NCBI RefSeq assembly: GCF_023699475.1
Contig: NZ_JALXFV010000001.1
Coordinates: 21,483-84,477, forward strand
DNA length: 62,995 nt
Origin: Halomarina rubra
GTDB lineage: Archaea > Halobacteriota > Halobacteria > Halobacteriales > Haloarculaceae
Direction: 5' to 3'
In this document: positions 28,881 to 38,508 of the stretch, in pieces
How the letters are laid out: every line of letters starts with the position of its first letter
How positions within the stretch are numbered: the first letter of the stretch is position 1
Translations under genes and position numbers: made by a program
Notes under the pieces: model-generated
Databases searched by the model: none
Told to the model about the DNA's origin: nothing
Seen by the model: the letters and a program-made list of their open reading frames with translations, nothing else

Positions 28881-29168
28881 ATGGCAAACGCATCGTCCGA
28901 GGGGACCACCGAGAGACGGGAGCGACCGGCACAGCGCGACGACTCCTCCTCGGTGGGTTCGGCGCTGGCCTTCCGGGCCGTCGGCTTCATCGTCCTCATG
29001 TTCGTCATCGGCTTCGCCATCGACTTCCTCGCCTCCCAGGGCGTCATCGACGACAACGAGATGATCAACGTCCTCATCGGCATCTTCCTGAGCCTCGGAA
29101 TCATCGCCATCCTCCTGAGCGTCGTCGTCGGCGTGCTGGGTGTCGTCCGCCGCTTCCGAAACCGGTAG
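28881..29168 (+). CDS. Small two-helix membrane protein between nusA and rpsL
   Basis: A 95-residue protein with a charged, Ser-rich N-terminus (about 1-28), a first hydrophobic helix (about 30-51), a short loop with Asp-Asp-Asn-Glu and a second hydrophobic helix (about 60-86), ending in a basic RRFRNR tail. Family not recognised. It lies on the strand opposite to the surrounding nusA and rpsL genes, splitting what is commonly a continuous minus-strand cluster. Confidence 0.7.
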   Translation: MANASSEGTTERRERPAQRDDSSSVGSALAFRAVGFIVLMFVIGFAIDFLASQGVIDDNEMINVLIGIFLSLGIIAILLSVVVGVLGVVRRFRNR

Positions 29169-29238
29169 GCGCGTCGCTGTCGTTCGGTACTTCTGTCGCG
29201 GAAAATCCGTTTTCGACCGTCGAGGCTCGCCGCGAGCC

Positions 29239-29658
29239 TCAGGTCAGTTCCACGTCGTCGACGTCGTAGTGGCGCTCGGCGAGCGTCCGTGCTCGGTCGA
29301 TGGTGCGCCCGTCGGTGCCGATGGCGACCCCGCGGTCCTCGTCGGCGACCTCGACGTACGCGACGCGGTCGTCGTTCTCGCTGATGGTGACGTGGTACAC
29401 CGCCGCCGGCGCGAACGCGTTGGCGACGAACGCCTCCGGGGTGTCGGCGTCCTCGACGAGTTCGACCCGCCGTCCGACCTGCCGTTCGACGCGCTTGACG
29501 TGGCGACCGTCCGGTCCGATGGCCTTCCCCATCTCGCCGGGCGGGACGACGAACACCAGTCGCTCGTCCTCGACGACGCAGTCGGTCGCCGCCACCTCGG
29601 TCTCGTCTTCGAACAGCTGGATGTACCGCAGCGCCTCGTCCGACAGCGTGACGGGCAT
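29239..29658 (-). CDS. nusA: Archaeal NusA-like KH-domain transcription factor
   Basis: A 139-residue short archaeal NusA consisting of two KH domains only. The GxxG-type loops are visible as GKAIGPDGRHV (first) and GVAIGTDGRTI (second). Unlike bacterial NusA, there is no N-terminal RNAP-binding or S1 domain. It starts one base after the rpoA'' stop and is thus the last gene of the RNAP operon. It probably binds RNA during elongation or termination. Confidence 0.93.
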   Translation of the reverse strand: MPVTLSDEALRYIQLFEDETEVAATDCVVEDERLVFVVPPGEMGKAIGPDGRHVKRVERQVGRRVELVEDADTPEAFVANAFAPAAVYHVTISENDDRVAYVEVADEDRGVAIGTDGRTIDRARTLAERHYDVDDVELT

Positions 29659-29659
29659 C

Positions 29660-30910
29660 TCAGTCGGCGCTCTCGGACTCGGTGTCCGGGCGCGAGCCCA
29701 TCCGCAGCGTCACGTCGCCGGTACCCAGCTTGATGGGTTTGCCGACGATGACGTTCTCGGTCACGCCGTCCAGGTCGTCGACCTCGCCGTGGATGGCGGC
29801 GTCGAGCAGGTGGTTGACCGTCACCTCGAACGCCGCACGCGCGAGCACGGAGTCCTTGTTGCCGGAGATGCCGTGGCGACCGATGGACTCGATGGTACCG
29901 GGGTTGGTCATCATGTCCGCGACCAGCATCAGGTGGCGGATGTTGACGTCGCCCAGCCCCTGCTCTTCGAGCGTGTTCATCGTCTCGTTGATGATCGTCT
30001 CGCGAGCGGCCTCGACGCCGAGTTGGCGGTAGATCTCGTGGATGTTGTTACACGTCGTCCGCGAGGCGTCCACGCCGTCGATGTCGAGGACCTTCCCGAA
30101 CGCGCTGCCCTCGGTGTAGAGGACGAACTCCTCGTCGTCGGTGTCGGGGTCCTCGGTCTGCTCCTTGCGGATGACGACCCGCGAGACGTCGTCGATACCC
30201 TTGAACACGATCTCGCGGAGCTCTTCGACGAGCTGGAGCAGACCGCGGTAGGACGGCTCCTCGGGACCGAACTCGATGGTCGCGTCGTCTGGTTCGACGG
30301 TGCTCACGTCGAGTTTCGACTCGATGGTCTCGGCGATCTCGGCCGTCACTTCCGCGGTCGTCCCGACCGTCGGCCAGCGCTCGTCGAGCGTCTCCTCGTT
30401 GAGGTCGATGCGGACGAGCATGTCCGCGACGTTCGTCGAGACGTCACCGAGCGCGAGGATTCGCGTCGCCTCGATCTGCCAGACGATCTCGTGGGCGACG
30501 TCGCGTTCGGTGTAGCCGTCGTCGTTCTCGGCGTCCAGTCGCTCCTGGACGAACTCGGGGTCGACGTGGACCGTCATCATCGGCGTGTCCGGCGTCTTCC
30601 GGGCGTCCACCAGTTCGATGAGCCGTGGCAGCCCCTGCGTGACGTCGATCTCCGCGACGCCCGCGTAGTGGAACGTGTTCATCGTCATCTGCGTCCCCGG
30701 CTCCCCGATGGACTGCGCGGAGACGGTGCCGACGGGGTCGAGCGGGTCGACGCGCGTGTCGAGGTAGCGCTCTTCGACGGCCTCTTTCACGTCGGTCGCC
30801 GTCTCGACGTCGTCGATACCTTTCGCGTCGAGGGTCTCGTACAGCTTGTCTTTCAGCCGTCGGGGCAGGTCCGAGCCCTCGACGACCACCTGGATGTCGT
30901 TCGCTGCCAT
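29660..30910 (-). CDS. rpoA2: DNA-directed RNA polymerase subunit A''
   Basis: A 416-residue C-terminal part of the archaeal largest subunit (the split beta' equivalent). It contains the bridge-helix-proximal and jaw/clamp regions. Family segments seen are [20 protein letters not shown] and [21 protein letters not shown], and near the end [18 protein letters not shown]. The ATG shares a base with the rpoA' stop, a tightly coupled arrangement ensuring equal synthesis of the two halves. Confidence 0.98.
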   Translation of the reverse strand: MAANDIQVVVEGSDLPRRLKDKLYETLDAKGIDDVETATDVKEAVEERYLDTRVDPLDPVGTVSAQSIGEPGTQMTMNTFHYAGVAEIDVTQGLPRLIELVDARKTPDTPMMTVHVDPEFVQERLDAENDDGYTERDVAHEIVWQIEATRILALGDVSTNVADMLVRIDLNEETLDERWPTVGTTAEVTAEIAETIESKLDVSTVEPDDATIEFGPEEPSYRGLLQLVEELREIVFKGIDDVSRVVIRKEQTEDPDTDDEEFVLYTEGSAFGKVLDIDGVDASRTTCNNIHEIYRQLGVEAARETIINETMNTLEEQGLGDVNIRHLMLVADMMTNPGTIESIGRHGISGNKDSVLARAAFEVTVNHLLDAAIHGEVDDLDGVTENVIVGKPIKLGTGDVTLRMGSRPDTESESAD

Positions 30911-33831
30911 CAGTCGTCACCTGCGATGAAGTTGTCCATCTGTTCGGAGAGGTTCGTCTGGGTGTCGGTGAGGAACTCCTCGCCGTCGTCGCCGAACTCG
31001 GCTTCGAGCACCGCGTCCGCGATGCCGTCGACGTCGATGTCGTTCTCCTCGTCGGAGGACACCTTCACCGGCGAGGTGCCGTCCTCGCCGAACTCGAACT
31101 GGACGATGGTGTCCGAGGTGTCCCGGACGGTCCCGTCGTACTGCGTCTCCAGTTCGGAGAGCGCGTTGATGAGGCGGCGCTGGAGGTAGCCGGACTTGGA
31201 GGTCCGGACTGCCGTGTCCACCAGCCCTTCGCGGCCACCCATCGCGTGGAAGAAGAACTCCCGCGGGGTCAGCCCCGAGCGGTACGACGACTCGACGAAG
31301 CCGTGGGCGTCCGCCGAGAGGTCGTCTCGTGGGTAGTGGCTCAGCGTGCGGTCCTCGTAGCCGCGGTTGATGCGCTCGCCGCGCACTGCCTGCTGACCGA
31401 CACAGCCAGCCATCTGCGTGAGGTTCAGCATCGACCCACGCGCACCCGAGCGGGCCATCACGACGGCCGGGTTGTCGTCCTCGAGGAACTCGTCGGCGAT
31501 GTCACCCGCGGAGTCACGGGCCTTCCCGAGCGTCTGCATGATCTTCATCTCGAGGGTCTCGTCGACCGTCCGGCCGGGGAGCGACTCCAGGTCGCCCGCC
31601 TCGTACGTCTCGATGAGTTCGGCGACGCGTTCGTAGGCGTTGTCGATGGCCTCGCCGATCTGCTCTTCGGCCTCGTTCGGGACGGACTCGTCATCGATGC
31701 CGACCGAGAACCCGAAGTGCATGATGGCACGCATCGCGAGCGTCGCCACCTCGTTGATGAACATCCGGGCGCGCGTCGTCGAGTACTGCTTGCAGATGGT
31801 GTCGACGACCTCGCCACCGAACGCACCGACGGCGTCCTCGTCGACGGTCCCCTCGACGAGCGTCCCGTCCTCGATGAGCACGGTGTCGCCGGTCGACGAG
31901 GAGAACTCCAGGTCGAGGCCCGGCGGCAGTAGCTCCGAGAAGATGGACCGGCCGGTCCAGTACGGGACGCCCTCGTCGTTCTCGCCGTCCGGCTCGGGCA
32001 GTTCGTCGACCCGCGTCGCACGCAGCAGGTCGAGCGCCTGCGTCTCGTTGAAGTGGGGGTTCTCGTGGGTCAGCAGGTACGTCCCGCTGATGTGGTCCTG
32101 AATCGCACCGATGATGTTCAGCCCCATCCGCGGGGAGAGGATCTGCTCCTGGACGCGCATCAGCACGCGCGCCTCGGCACGAGCCTCCTCGTTCTGGAGG
32201 GCGTGCATGTTCATCTCGTCGCCGTCGAAGTCGGCGTTGTACGGCGGACAGACGACGGTGTTGAGCCGGAACGTCTTGTACGGCATCACCACGACCTCGT
32301 GGGCCATGATGGACATCCGGTGGAGCGACGGCTGTCGGTTGAAGATGACGATGTCGCCGTCGATGAGGTGGCGGTTGACCTCCCAGCCGGGTTCGACCTT
32401 CTCCGACAGTTCCTCGCAGTTCTTCTCGGTCACCTTCAGACGGCGACCGTCCGGGCGCTTGACGTAGTTCGCACCGGGGTGGCCCTCGGGGCCGTTCTGG
32501 ACGTATCGTCGCGCCTCGGTGATGTTGCGCTCGGTGACGTTCATCGTCTGGGTCATCTCGGTCGCCACGCGGTCGGGGACACCGACCTCGTTGAGCGACA
32601 GCGTGGGGTCAGGCGAGATGACCGTACGAGCCGAGAAGTTGACGCGCTTCCCCGACAGCGAGCCACGGAACCGACCCTCCTTGCCCTTCAGTCGTTGACT
32701 GAGGGTCTTGAGGGGACGTCCGGAGCGGTGGCGAGCGGGCGGCGTGCCCGAAATCTCGTTGTCCATGAACGTCGTCACGTGGTACTGCAGCAGCTCCCAC
32801 AGGTCCTCGATGATCAGCTGTGGTGCACCCGCCTCGCGGTTCTCCATGAACCGCTGGTTGATGCGGATGATGTCCACCAGCTTGTGGGTGAGGTCGTCCT
32901 CGGAACGCTGGCCGTTGTCCAGCGTGATGGACGGACGGGCCGTCACCGGCGGCACCGGCAGGACGGTCAGGATCATCCACTCGGGACGGGACTTCTCGGC
33001 GCTGATGCCCAGCACGCGGATGTCCTCGTCCGGGATGTTCTCGAACCAGTCGCGGATGTCCGAGGGCATCAGCTTGTTCATGTCCTCCTCGGTCAGGTCG
33101 ACGTTCAGCGCCTTCTCCAGCGCCTTGCGGTCGTCCGGTCGCGGTCGGAACTCACCGGAGAGGATCTCGCTGATGCGCGAGGCGTCGATGCCCGTCTTGT
33201 CGGCGACCTGCGTCGGCGACTGGGCTTCGCGGTCGACGTCGCCCTCCTCCTCGTCACCGACGGGGCGGCCCTCCATCGCCGCGGCGATGCGGTCGGTGTA
33301 GTCCGCCGACAGCACGTCCTGAACCTCGTAGTACGTGGTCGGCTTCTCGTGGTTGATGTCGTACTGCTTCTCGCCACAGAACGGACAGCGGTTCTTCTTT
33401 CTGGCCTGGCGGATGGCCGCCTTCGTCACGTCGTTGAGGTCGTCGCCCAACTGACGCGTGCGTTCGAGGTTGTCGCGGAACTCGTCGCGCTCGTCCTCGG
33501 TGAGACAGAGTCGCGAGCACTCGCGACAGGTCCCGCGCAGGAGGCGGCGAATGAGCTTCGAGAACCCGACGTGGATGACGGGCGCGGCCAACTCGATGTG
33601 ACCGAAGTGCCCGTTGCACGACCCGCTGTGTTTGCCGCAGGTCTTGCACTCCAGACCGGGGTCGATGACGCCCAGTCGCGGGTCCATCAGCCCCATGTCG
33701 ATGGGGAACCCGTCGTCGTCGTAGGTGTCGGCCGTGATGACCTTCGTCGCCGACATCTCGCGGTACTCCTCGGGGTTCATCAGCCCGAAGCTGAGTGACC
33801 CGATCTCCTTGGGTGATGAATTGACACTCAT
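30910..33831 (-). CDS. rpoA1: DNA-directed RNA polymerase subunit A' (with an HTH-like insertion)
   Basis: A 973-residue N-terminal half of the largest subunit. Zinc ligands are in [17 protein letters not shown] (62-78), with further pairs CREC (102-105) and CPFC (149-152). The catalytic Mg loop NADFDGD is at 532-538. The rudder/lid region is well conserved (about 285-410). Typical archaeal A' subunits are about 880 residues; the extra length is partly an insertion at about 180-255. Residues 203-247 of this ([20 protein letters not shown], then a gap and [15 protein letters not shown]) resemble an XRE-type helix-turn-helix. It overlaps the rpoB' stop by four bases. Confidence 0.98.
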   Translation of the reverse strand: MSVNSSPKEIGSLSFGLMNPEEYREMSATKVITADTYDDDGFPIDMGLMDPRLGVIDPGLECKTCGKHSGSCNGHFGHIELAAPVIHVGFSKLIRRLLRGTCRECSRLCLTEDERDEFRDNLERTRQLGDDLNDVTKAAIRQARKKNRCPFCGEKQYDINHEKPTTYYEVQDVLSADYTDRIAAAMEGRPVGDEEEGDVDREAQSPTQVADKTGIDASRISEILSGEFRPRPDDRKALEKALNVDLTEEDMNKLMPSDIRDWFENIPDEDIRVLGISAEKSRPEWMILTVLPVPPVTARPSITLDNGQRSEDDLTHKLVDIIRINQRFMENREAGAPQLIIEDLWELLQYHVTTFMDNEISGTPPARHRSGRPLKTLSQRLKGKEGRFRGSLSGKRVNFSARTVISPDPTLSLNEVGVPDRVATEMTQTMNVTERNITEARRYVQNGPEGHPGANYVKRPDGRRLKVTEKNCEELSEKVEPGWEVNRHLIDGDIVIFNRQPSLHRMSIMAHEVVVMPYKTFRLNTVVCPPYNADFDGDEMNMHALQNEEARAEARVLMRVQEQILSPRMGLNIIGAIQDHISGTYLLTHENPHFNETQALDLLRATRVDELPEPDGENDEGVPYWTGRSIFSELLPPGLDLEFSSSTGDTVLIEDGTLVEGTVDEDAVGAFGGEVVDTICKQYSTTRARMFINEVATLAMRAIMHFGFSVGIDDESVPNEAEEQIGEAIDNAYERVAELIETYEAGDLESLPGRTVDETLEMKIMQTLGKARDSAGDIADEFLEDDNPAVVMARSGARGSMLNLTQMAGCVGQQAVRGERINRGYEDRTLSHYPRDDLSADAHGFVESSYRSGLTPREFFFHAMGGREGLVDTAVRTSKSGYLQRRLINALSELETQYDGTVRDTSDTIVQFEFGEDGTSPVKVSSDEENDIDVDGIADAVLEAEFGDDGEEFLTDTQTNLSEQMDNFIAGDD
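33091..33225 (-). other. Candidate XRE-like helix-turn-helix inserted in RNAP A'
   Basis: This codes for A' residues about 203-247. The pattern [10 protein letters not shown], Ser-Arg-Ile-Ser, a Gly turn, Arg-Pro-Arg-Pro and Ala-Leu-Asn-Val-Asp-Leu matches the usual order of XRE/Cro helices (Q-x-A-x-x-T-G, S-x-I-S, G-x-x-x-P, A-L-x-V). It lies before the MPSDIRDWF segment where ordinary A' homology resumes. The assignment is by eye only. Confidence 0.5.
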
Positions 33832-35654
33832 ACTGCGTCCTCCAGTTCGATTCGCGGGGCGATGCCCAGCGCCTTCATCTCGTCGAGCAGTAGTTTGAAC
33901 GCGTAGCTCATCTCGACGCGGTGGATGTCCGTCTCCTCCTCGCAGTTCGGACAGTAGATGCGCCGTTGCTCGACGTTCTCGACGGCGGTCATCCCACAGT
34001 TCCCACAGATGTCGATGTACTCGCGGTCGGACTCGTCGAGGAGGCGCTCTTTGAGCGCCATCGCCGCGCCGTGACCGATGAGCACGTCGCGCTCCATCTC
34101 TCCGACACGGAGCCCACCTTCACGCGCACGCCCTTCGGTGGGCTGGCGGGTCAGCACCTGGACCGGCCCACGCGAACGCGCGTGAATCTTGTTCGAGACC
34201 ATGTGGTACAGCTTCTGGTAGAAGATGACCCCGACGAAGATCTCGGCCTCGATCTTCTCGCCGGTGACACCGGAGTACATCGTCTCCTTGCCCGCGGAGT
34301 TGTACCCCTTCTCCTCCAGCGCCGCACGCAGTTCCTCCTCGTCCTCGCCCTGGAAGGCGGTCCCGTCGACACGGCGGCCTTCGAGCGCGCCGACCTTCCC
34401 GCCGAGCATCTCCAGCACGTGACCCACCGTCATCCGCGACGGCAGCGCGTGCGGGTTGACGATGAGGTCGGGCACGACGCCCTCCTGGGTGAACGGCATG
34501 TCCTCCTGGGGCGCGAGGTGGCCCACGACCCCCTTCTGGCCGTGTCGCGACGCGAACTTGTCCCCGAGTTCGGGGATTCGCTGGTCGCGCACCGAGACCT
34601 TCGAGAGCTTCGACCCGTCCTCGCCCTCCATCAGCGTCACCGTGTCGACGACGCCGTCTTCGCCCGAACGCATCGTGACGCTCGTCTCGCGGCGCTTCTG
34701 GGGGCTCAGCCCACCCATGTCGTCCGGCTCTTCGAGGAACCGGGGCGGGGAGGTCTTCCCGAGCAGCACGTCGTTCTCGTCGACGGTCGTCTCCGGGTTG
34801 ACGAGACCGTCGTCGTCGAGGTGCGTGTACGCCTCCTCGCCGCGTGCGCCACGGACCTCGTCGGAGGGAATCTCGAAGCGGTCCTCCTGGCCGCCGGGGT
34901 AGCGTCGCTCCTCACCCTCGTAGGTGCGGAAGAAGTGCGACCGGGCGAGCGCGCGCTCGACCGACGCCTTGTTCATGACGAGCGCGTCCTCGATGTTGAA
35001 CCCCTCGTAGCTCATCACCGCGACGGTGAAGTTCTGTGCGGCGGGCCGGTCGTCGTACCCGATCTGCTCGGTGGTCTGCGTTTTGACCATCGAGAGCTGT
35101 GGGTAGTGCAGCAGGTGCTGGCGCGTGTCCGGCCGGATGCGGTAGTTCGCGCTCGGCAGCCCGAGCGACTGCTTGACCATCCCCGACCCCATCGTAATTC
35201 GTGGGGAAGCGTTGTGCTCGGGGTAGGGAATCATCCCGGCACCGATACCGAAGATGAGCTGTGGGTCGATCTCGAGGTGGGTGTGGTCCTCGCTGACCTC
35301 CTCCTCGTCGACCGCGACGTAGATGTCCTCTTCCTCCTCGGCGTCGATGAACTCGATGGCACCGGTCTCGACGAAGTCCTCGAAGTCGAGCTGGCCGGCC
35401 TCGAGCGCCTCGATGTCCTCGTCACCGATGCGCGGCTCGCCGTCCTCGACGACGATGAGCGGTCGGCGGGCGCGGCCGGCGTCGGCGTTGACGATGACCT
35501 CGCCGGTGCGCTCGCGCACCGAGACGTTGACCATCTGACTGACGTCGCCACGGCGGCGGGCCTGTCGGATGTCGCTCGCGAGTCTGTTCGGGTCGGGGTG
35601 CGTCCCGACCAGGCTTCCGTTGACGTAGACTTTGGCTTCTCGTCCCTGACTCAT
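33828..35654 (-). CDS. rpoB1: DNA-directed RNA polymerase subunit B' (C-terminal half of B)
   Basis: A 608-residue C-terminal half of the second-largest subunit. It carries the hybrid-binding and wall regions ([40 protein letters not shown]), the [20 protein letters not shown] block, and a terminal zinc ribbon CGNCG / CPNC (about 558-580). The B subunit is split into B'' and B', as is usual in haloarchaea and many methanogens. It begins one base after the rpoB'' stop and overlaps rpoA' by four bases. Confidence 0.98.
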   Translation of the reverse strand: MSQGREAKVYVNGSLVGTHPDPNRLASDIRQARRRGDVSQMVNVSVRERTGEVIVNADAGRARRPLIVVEDGEPRIGDEDIEALEAGQLDFEDFVETGAIEFIDAEEEEDIYVAVDEEEVSEDHTHLEIDPQLIFGIGAGMIPYPEHNASPRITMGSGMVKQSLGLPSANYRIRPDTRQHLLHYPQLSMVKTQTTEQIGYDDRPAAQNFTVAVMSYEGFNIEDALVMNKASVERALARSHFFRTYEGEERRYPGGQEDRFEIPSDEVRGARGEEAYTHLDDDGLVNPETTVDENDVLLGKTSPPRFLEEPDDMGGLSPQKRRETSVTMRSGEDGVVDTVTLMEGEDGSKLSKVSVRDQRIPELGDKFASRHGQKGVVGHLAPQEDMPFTQEGVVPDLIVNPHALPSRMTVGHVLEMLGGKVGALEGRRVDGTAFQGEDEEELRAALEEKGYNSAGKETMYSGVTGEKIEAEIFVGVIFYQKLYHMVSNKIHARSRGPVQVLTRQPTEGRAREGGLRVGEMERDVLIGHGAAMALKERLLDESDREYIDICGNCGMTAVENVEQRRIYCPNCEEETDIHRVEMSYAFKLLLDEMKALGIAPRIELEDAV

Positions 35655-35655
35655 G

Positions 35656-37221
35656 TTAGTCGTCTGCTGGCTGCTGGTCGAACGTCTCGATACCCGGGAT
35701 GCCCTCGACGCCCATCGACGACAGCTCCCGTTTCAGACCGCGCTCGTCGGCGACGTCCTGGCTGAGCTCCATCGCCTGTGCGAAGTTCTTGACGAGCCCA
35801 CAGTTCGGCCCCTCCGGCGTCTCGGAGGGACAGATGCGACCCCACTGGGTCGCGTGCAGGTCGCGTGCCTCGAAGTGCGGTTGGGAGCGCGAGAGCGGCG
35901 ACCGAAGCCGACGCAGGTGGGAGAGGACTCCCATGAAGTCGGTCCGGTCGACGAGCTGACTCACGCCGGAGCGCCCACCGACCCAGTTGCCCGTCGCGAT
36001 GGGGTGTTCGAGGCGTTCGGTGAGCACGTCGGACCGAACGACGGTGCTGACCGAGAGGTTCCGGTTACGCATGTTCGCGCGTTCGAGCTGGTACTTCACG
36101 TCGCGTGCCAGCTTGTTGAGCGCCGTGCGGAACAGGTCGCGCATCAGGTCGCCGCTGACCTTCAGGCGCTTGTTGGCGTAGTGGTCCTTGTCGTCGGCGT
36201 CGCGTCGACCGAGCGCGAGTTCGAAACACGCCTCGGCCATCCGGCAGAGGTAGAACGCCTTGTTGAGTCGCCCCTCCTCGTCCTCGATACCCTCCTCGTG
36301 GAGGTGCGGGAGCAGGTAGCGGTCGATGACGTAGTTCGCGCGTTTCAGCTGGTAGTTCTTGCCCTGGCCGCTCGCGACGCGCTTCCCGAGTGTCTCGATA
36401 GCCTCCGTGGTCGACTGGACCTCGGCGGCCTCCAGATTCTCCAGCATGAACTTGACGATCTCGGGGTCGTCGCTGACGCGGTGGACGATCTCTTCGTCGG
36501 ATTCGAGGCCGAGTGCGCGGACGAGCGTGACGAAGTTGATGCTCCCCGACACCGAGGGGAACGACACTTCGAGCAGGCCCTCGCGGTTGCGCTCACACAG
36601 GACGAGCGCGCGGTAGCCACGGCGCTGGCTGAACGTCTTGGCGACCTGGATGTCGTCGCCGTACTTCGTGTCGTGCTCGGCGAGGATCTTGTTCGGCGCG
36701 AGGTCCTCGCTGGTCATCAGCACGCGCTCGGAGCCGTTGACGATGAAGTAGCCACCGGGGTCGGCGGGGTCCTCGCCGATTTCGACGAGCTCCTCGTCGG
36801 AGAACCCGGCGATGTTGCACTTCGAAGAGCCGACCATGATGGGCATCCGGCCCACCTTCGTCTCGGCGGTGTCGACGACGTGCTCCTCCTCTTCTTTCCC
36901 CCCGCGGATGATGGTCATCTCCATGAACACCGGCGCGGCGTACGTGATGTTCCGGAGACGCGCCTCCTGGGGGTACAGCAGTTCTTCGGACCCGTCCGCT
37001 TCACGCACGCGCGGGGTGGTGATGCGGACGTCACCGAGTTCGACGTAGACGGGCTCTTGGCCCTCCTTGTCGCCGATGTCGGTGTCGATGGTCTCTTTCT
37101 CGTGGACGACCTCCTGCATGCCGCGTTCGAGGAACGCGTTGAACGACCGGAAGTGGTGTTCTGCGAGGCGGTCGCGCGAGAAGTACTGGCGAGAGATGGT
37201 GCGGCGGTCTGCCCTGTTCAT
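35656..37221 (-). CDS. rpoB2: DNA-directed RNA polymerase subunit B'' (N-terminal half of B)
   Basis: A 521-residue N-terminal half of the B subunit, with the protrusion and lobe domains. Conserved blocks include [14 protein letters not shown] near the start, [20 protein letters not shown], and at the C-terminal end [20 protein letters not shown], which forms part of fork loop 2. The ATG overlaps the rpoH stop by four bases. The next gene, rpoB', starts one base after its stop, consistent with a single polycistronic mRNA. Confidence 0.98.
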   Translation of the reverse strand: MNRADRRTISRQYFSRDRLAEHHFRSFNAFLERGMQEVVHEKETIDTDIGDKEGQEPVYVELGDVRITTPRVREADGSEELLYPQEARLRNITYAAPVFMEMTIIRGGKEEEEHVVDTAETKVGRMPIMVGSSKCNIAGFSDEELVEIGEDPADPGGYFIVNGSERVLMTSEDLAPNKILAEHDTKYGDDIQVAKTFSQRRGYRALVLCERNREGLLEVSFPSVSGSINFVTLVRALGLESDEEIVHRVSDDPEIVKFMLENLEAAEVQSTTEAIETLGKRVASGQGKNYQLKRANYVIDRYLLPHLHEEGIEDEEGRLNKAFYLCRMAEACFELALGRRDADDKDHYANKRLKVSGDLMRDLFRTALNKLARDVKYQLERANMRNRNLSVSTVVRSDVLTERLEHPIATGNWVGGRSGVSQLVDRTDFMGVLSHLRRLRSPLSRSQPHFEARDLHATQWGRICPSETPEGPNCGLVKNFAQAMELSQDVADERGLKRELSSMGVEGIPGIETFDQQPADD

Positions 37222-37448
37222 TCTATCACTAGTCGATAGACGACGGCTCGGTCTGCGGTTCGGGAGTCCCGTTCGATGCGGATGACGTCCCCGACCTCCA
37301 CGTCTAGCTCGCGGAGCGGCGGGTCACGGCGTTTGATCTTCGGTAGGTCTGTGCGGTCGATGTTGTACTCGTCCAGCACCTCTTCGAGTTCCTCCTCCTC
37401 GACGATGGTGTGCTCTGGAACGAGGTTGTGTTGGCTTGCGTCTACCAT
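37218..37448 (-). CDS. rpoH: DNA-directed RNA polymerase subunit H (Rpo5)
   Basis: A 76-residue homologue of the eukaryotic Rpb5 C-terminal domain and first gene of the RNAP operon. The signatures [14 protein letters not shown] at the start, [15 protein letters not shown] in the middle and [20 protein letters not shown] at the end are typical. It starts ATG at 37448. The promoter must lie in the 235-base region shared with the divergent tRNA-Asp gene, but I could not pick one TATA box with confidence. Confidence 0.97.
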   Translation of the reverse strand: MVDASQHNLVPEHTIVEEEELEEVLDEYNIDRTDLPKIKRRDPPLRELDVEVGDVIRIERDSRTADRAVVYRLVIE

Positions 37449-37646
37449 GTGTTCCTGACGGTGGAGAAAGCTATCACGAGATACTACAGCGGGTTATTCG
37501 GCCAGGGGACAAAACGCTTACTATCGGCGCGCAGCGCGGCTGCTGGACCCGCCGTCAGGCGTTACCCCTTGATACGTCATCGGGCAACGTCAATCTGTCC
37601 CTCTGTCGGACGCTACCACGGATACAAGAGCGGACGTTTGGAAAGT

Positions 37647-37654
37647 CTTAAATG
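37647..37654 (+). promoter_or_regulatory. TATA-like element of tRNA-Asp
   Basis: An AT-rich CTTAAATG is centred about 33 bases upstream of the tRNA-Asp 5' end at 37684, an acceptable distance for an archaeal tRNA promoter. It stands out in this GC-rich region. Confidence 0.45.
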
Positions 37655-37683
37655 TATCTCCGGGTTACGAGTGAATGCAGGGT

Positions 37684-37756
37684 GCCCGGGTGGTGTAGTG
37701 GCCCATCATACAACCCTGTCACGGTTGTGACGCGGGTTCAAATCCCGCCTCGGGCG
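37684..37756 (+). tRNA. tRNA-Asp (GTC)
   Basis: A 73-base cloverleaf. The acceptor arm GCCCGGG pairs with CTCGGGC (one G-T pair) and the discriminator is G. The anticodon stem CAACC/GGTTG encloses CTGTCAC, giving anticodon GTC. The T arm CGGGT-TCAAATC-CCGCC has the normal TTCAAAT loop (one mispair at the stem top is possible). CCA is not encoded. Its last 23-24 bases are repeated 126 bases downstream. Confidence 0.95.
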
Positions 37757-37773
37757 CTTCTCTGATTTCCAAC

Positions 37774-37797
37774 CGCGCAGAGGCTCGTCTCTGCGCG
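37774..37797. repeat. Perfect 9-bp hairpin downstream of tRNA-Asp
   Basis: CGCGCAGAG and CTCTGCGCG flank a 6-base loop. It begins 18 bases after the tRNA and may be the tRNA terminator or processing structure. It sits between the two copies of the tRNA 3' end. Confidence 0.5.
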
Positions 37798-37883
37798 ATA
37801 CTTCCGGAAACCAGTGTGCGACTAACTGGGTTTGAACACAAGGAGTCGCAGCGCCGAGCAGAGCGAGGCGACCGTCTCCCCAT

Positions 37884-37907
37884 GGGTTCGAATCCCGCCT
37901 CGGGCGC
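37884..37907 (+). repeat. Duplicated 3' end of tRNA-Asp (attachment-site-like)
   Basis: GGGTTCGAATCCCGCC and the following TCGGGCGC (24 bases in total) match tRNA-Asp positions 37734-37757 with a single A-to-G change. No complete second tRNA can be folded upstream of it. Such copies of tRNA 3' ends are typical of integrase-mediated insertion scars; a degraded second tRNA gene is the alternative. Confidence 0.6.
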
Positions 37908-37956
37908 ACTTCTTCCGAACTCACATTCTCCAGCGAGGCGTCTCCCCGCCGCTCGC

Positions 37957-38418
37957 TCACCGATAGCGCTCGTGGACGGCCAGACCGTCCGCCTCCAGCA
38001 CGCCACCTTCGACCGGAATCTCTCGACCCAGTCGCTCGAACACCTCCTCGCAGGGGATGCCCGGTGGGCCGTCGAACGTCTCGGCGGTGACCGCCCCGGA
38101 GACGCTGTAGACGACGCCGCCGAGGCCGGCGTAGGCGATGCCGGCCGCGCACATCGGGCAGGGTTCGGTGCTGGTGTACATCACCGTCCGCTCGCGCTCG
38201 TCGGCGGTCAGTTCTCGGCCGGCACGACGCGCGAGCGTCAGTTCGGGGTGGAGCGCGAGGTCGTCGTCGCTCTCCTCGCGGTTGGTCTCCTCCACGACGA
38301 CCTCGTCGTCGCGGACGAGGAGCGATCCGTAGGGGCCGTCGCCGCGGTCGCCGGCCTCGCGGGCGAGTTCGATGGCGCGTTCGACGTACCGCTCGTGGTC
38401 GGCGTCTGGAATCGACAT
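37957..38418 (-). CDS. Nucleoside/cytidine deaminase-like zinc protein (TadA/guanine deaminase group)
   Basis: A 153-residue member of the CDA superfamily. Zinc and catalytic residues are in LALHPELTLAR (HPE instead of the more common HAE) and TSTEPCPMCAAGIAYAG (PCxxC). The size and the PCPMCAAGI box resemble TadA/guanine deaminase-type proteins; archaeal relatives are annotated only as nucleoside deaminase, so the substrate is open. It converges on the tRNA-Asp region. Confidence 0.88.
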   Translation of the reverse strand: MSIPDADHERYVERAIELAREAGDRGDGPYGSLLVRDDEVVVEETNREESDDDLALHPELTLARRAGRELTADERERTVMYTSTEPCPMCAAGIAYAGLGGVVYSVSGAVTAETFDGPPGIPCEEVFERLGREIPVEGGVLEADGLAVHERYR

Positions 38419-38508
38419 GCCCGACCCACGGACGGCGGCGGGTGGTACGTTGTGGTCGCGTCAATCGCCGAGCGTCTCGGACGGCGACGCCGTCGGTCGG
38501 CGACCGCT

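Noticed and set aside
37719-38006. Minus-strand ORF containing repeated APEAGFEP
   Set aside because: The repeated peptide is simply the reverse complement of the two copies of the tRNA-Asp 3' end; this is a known spurious ORF type.
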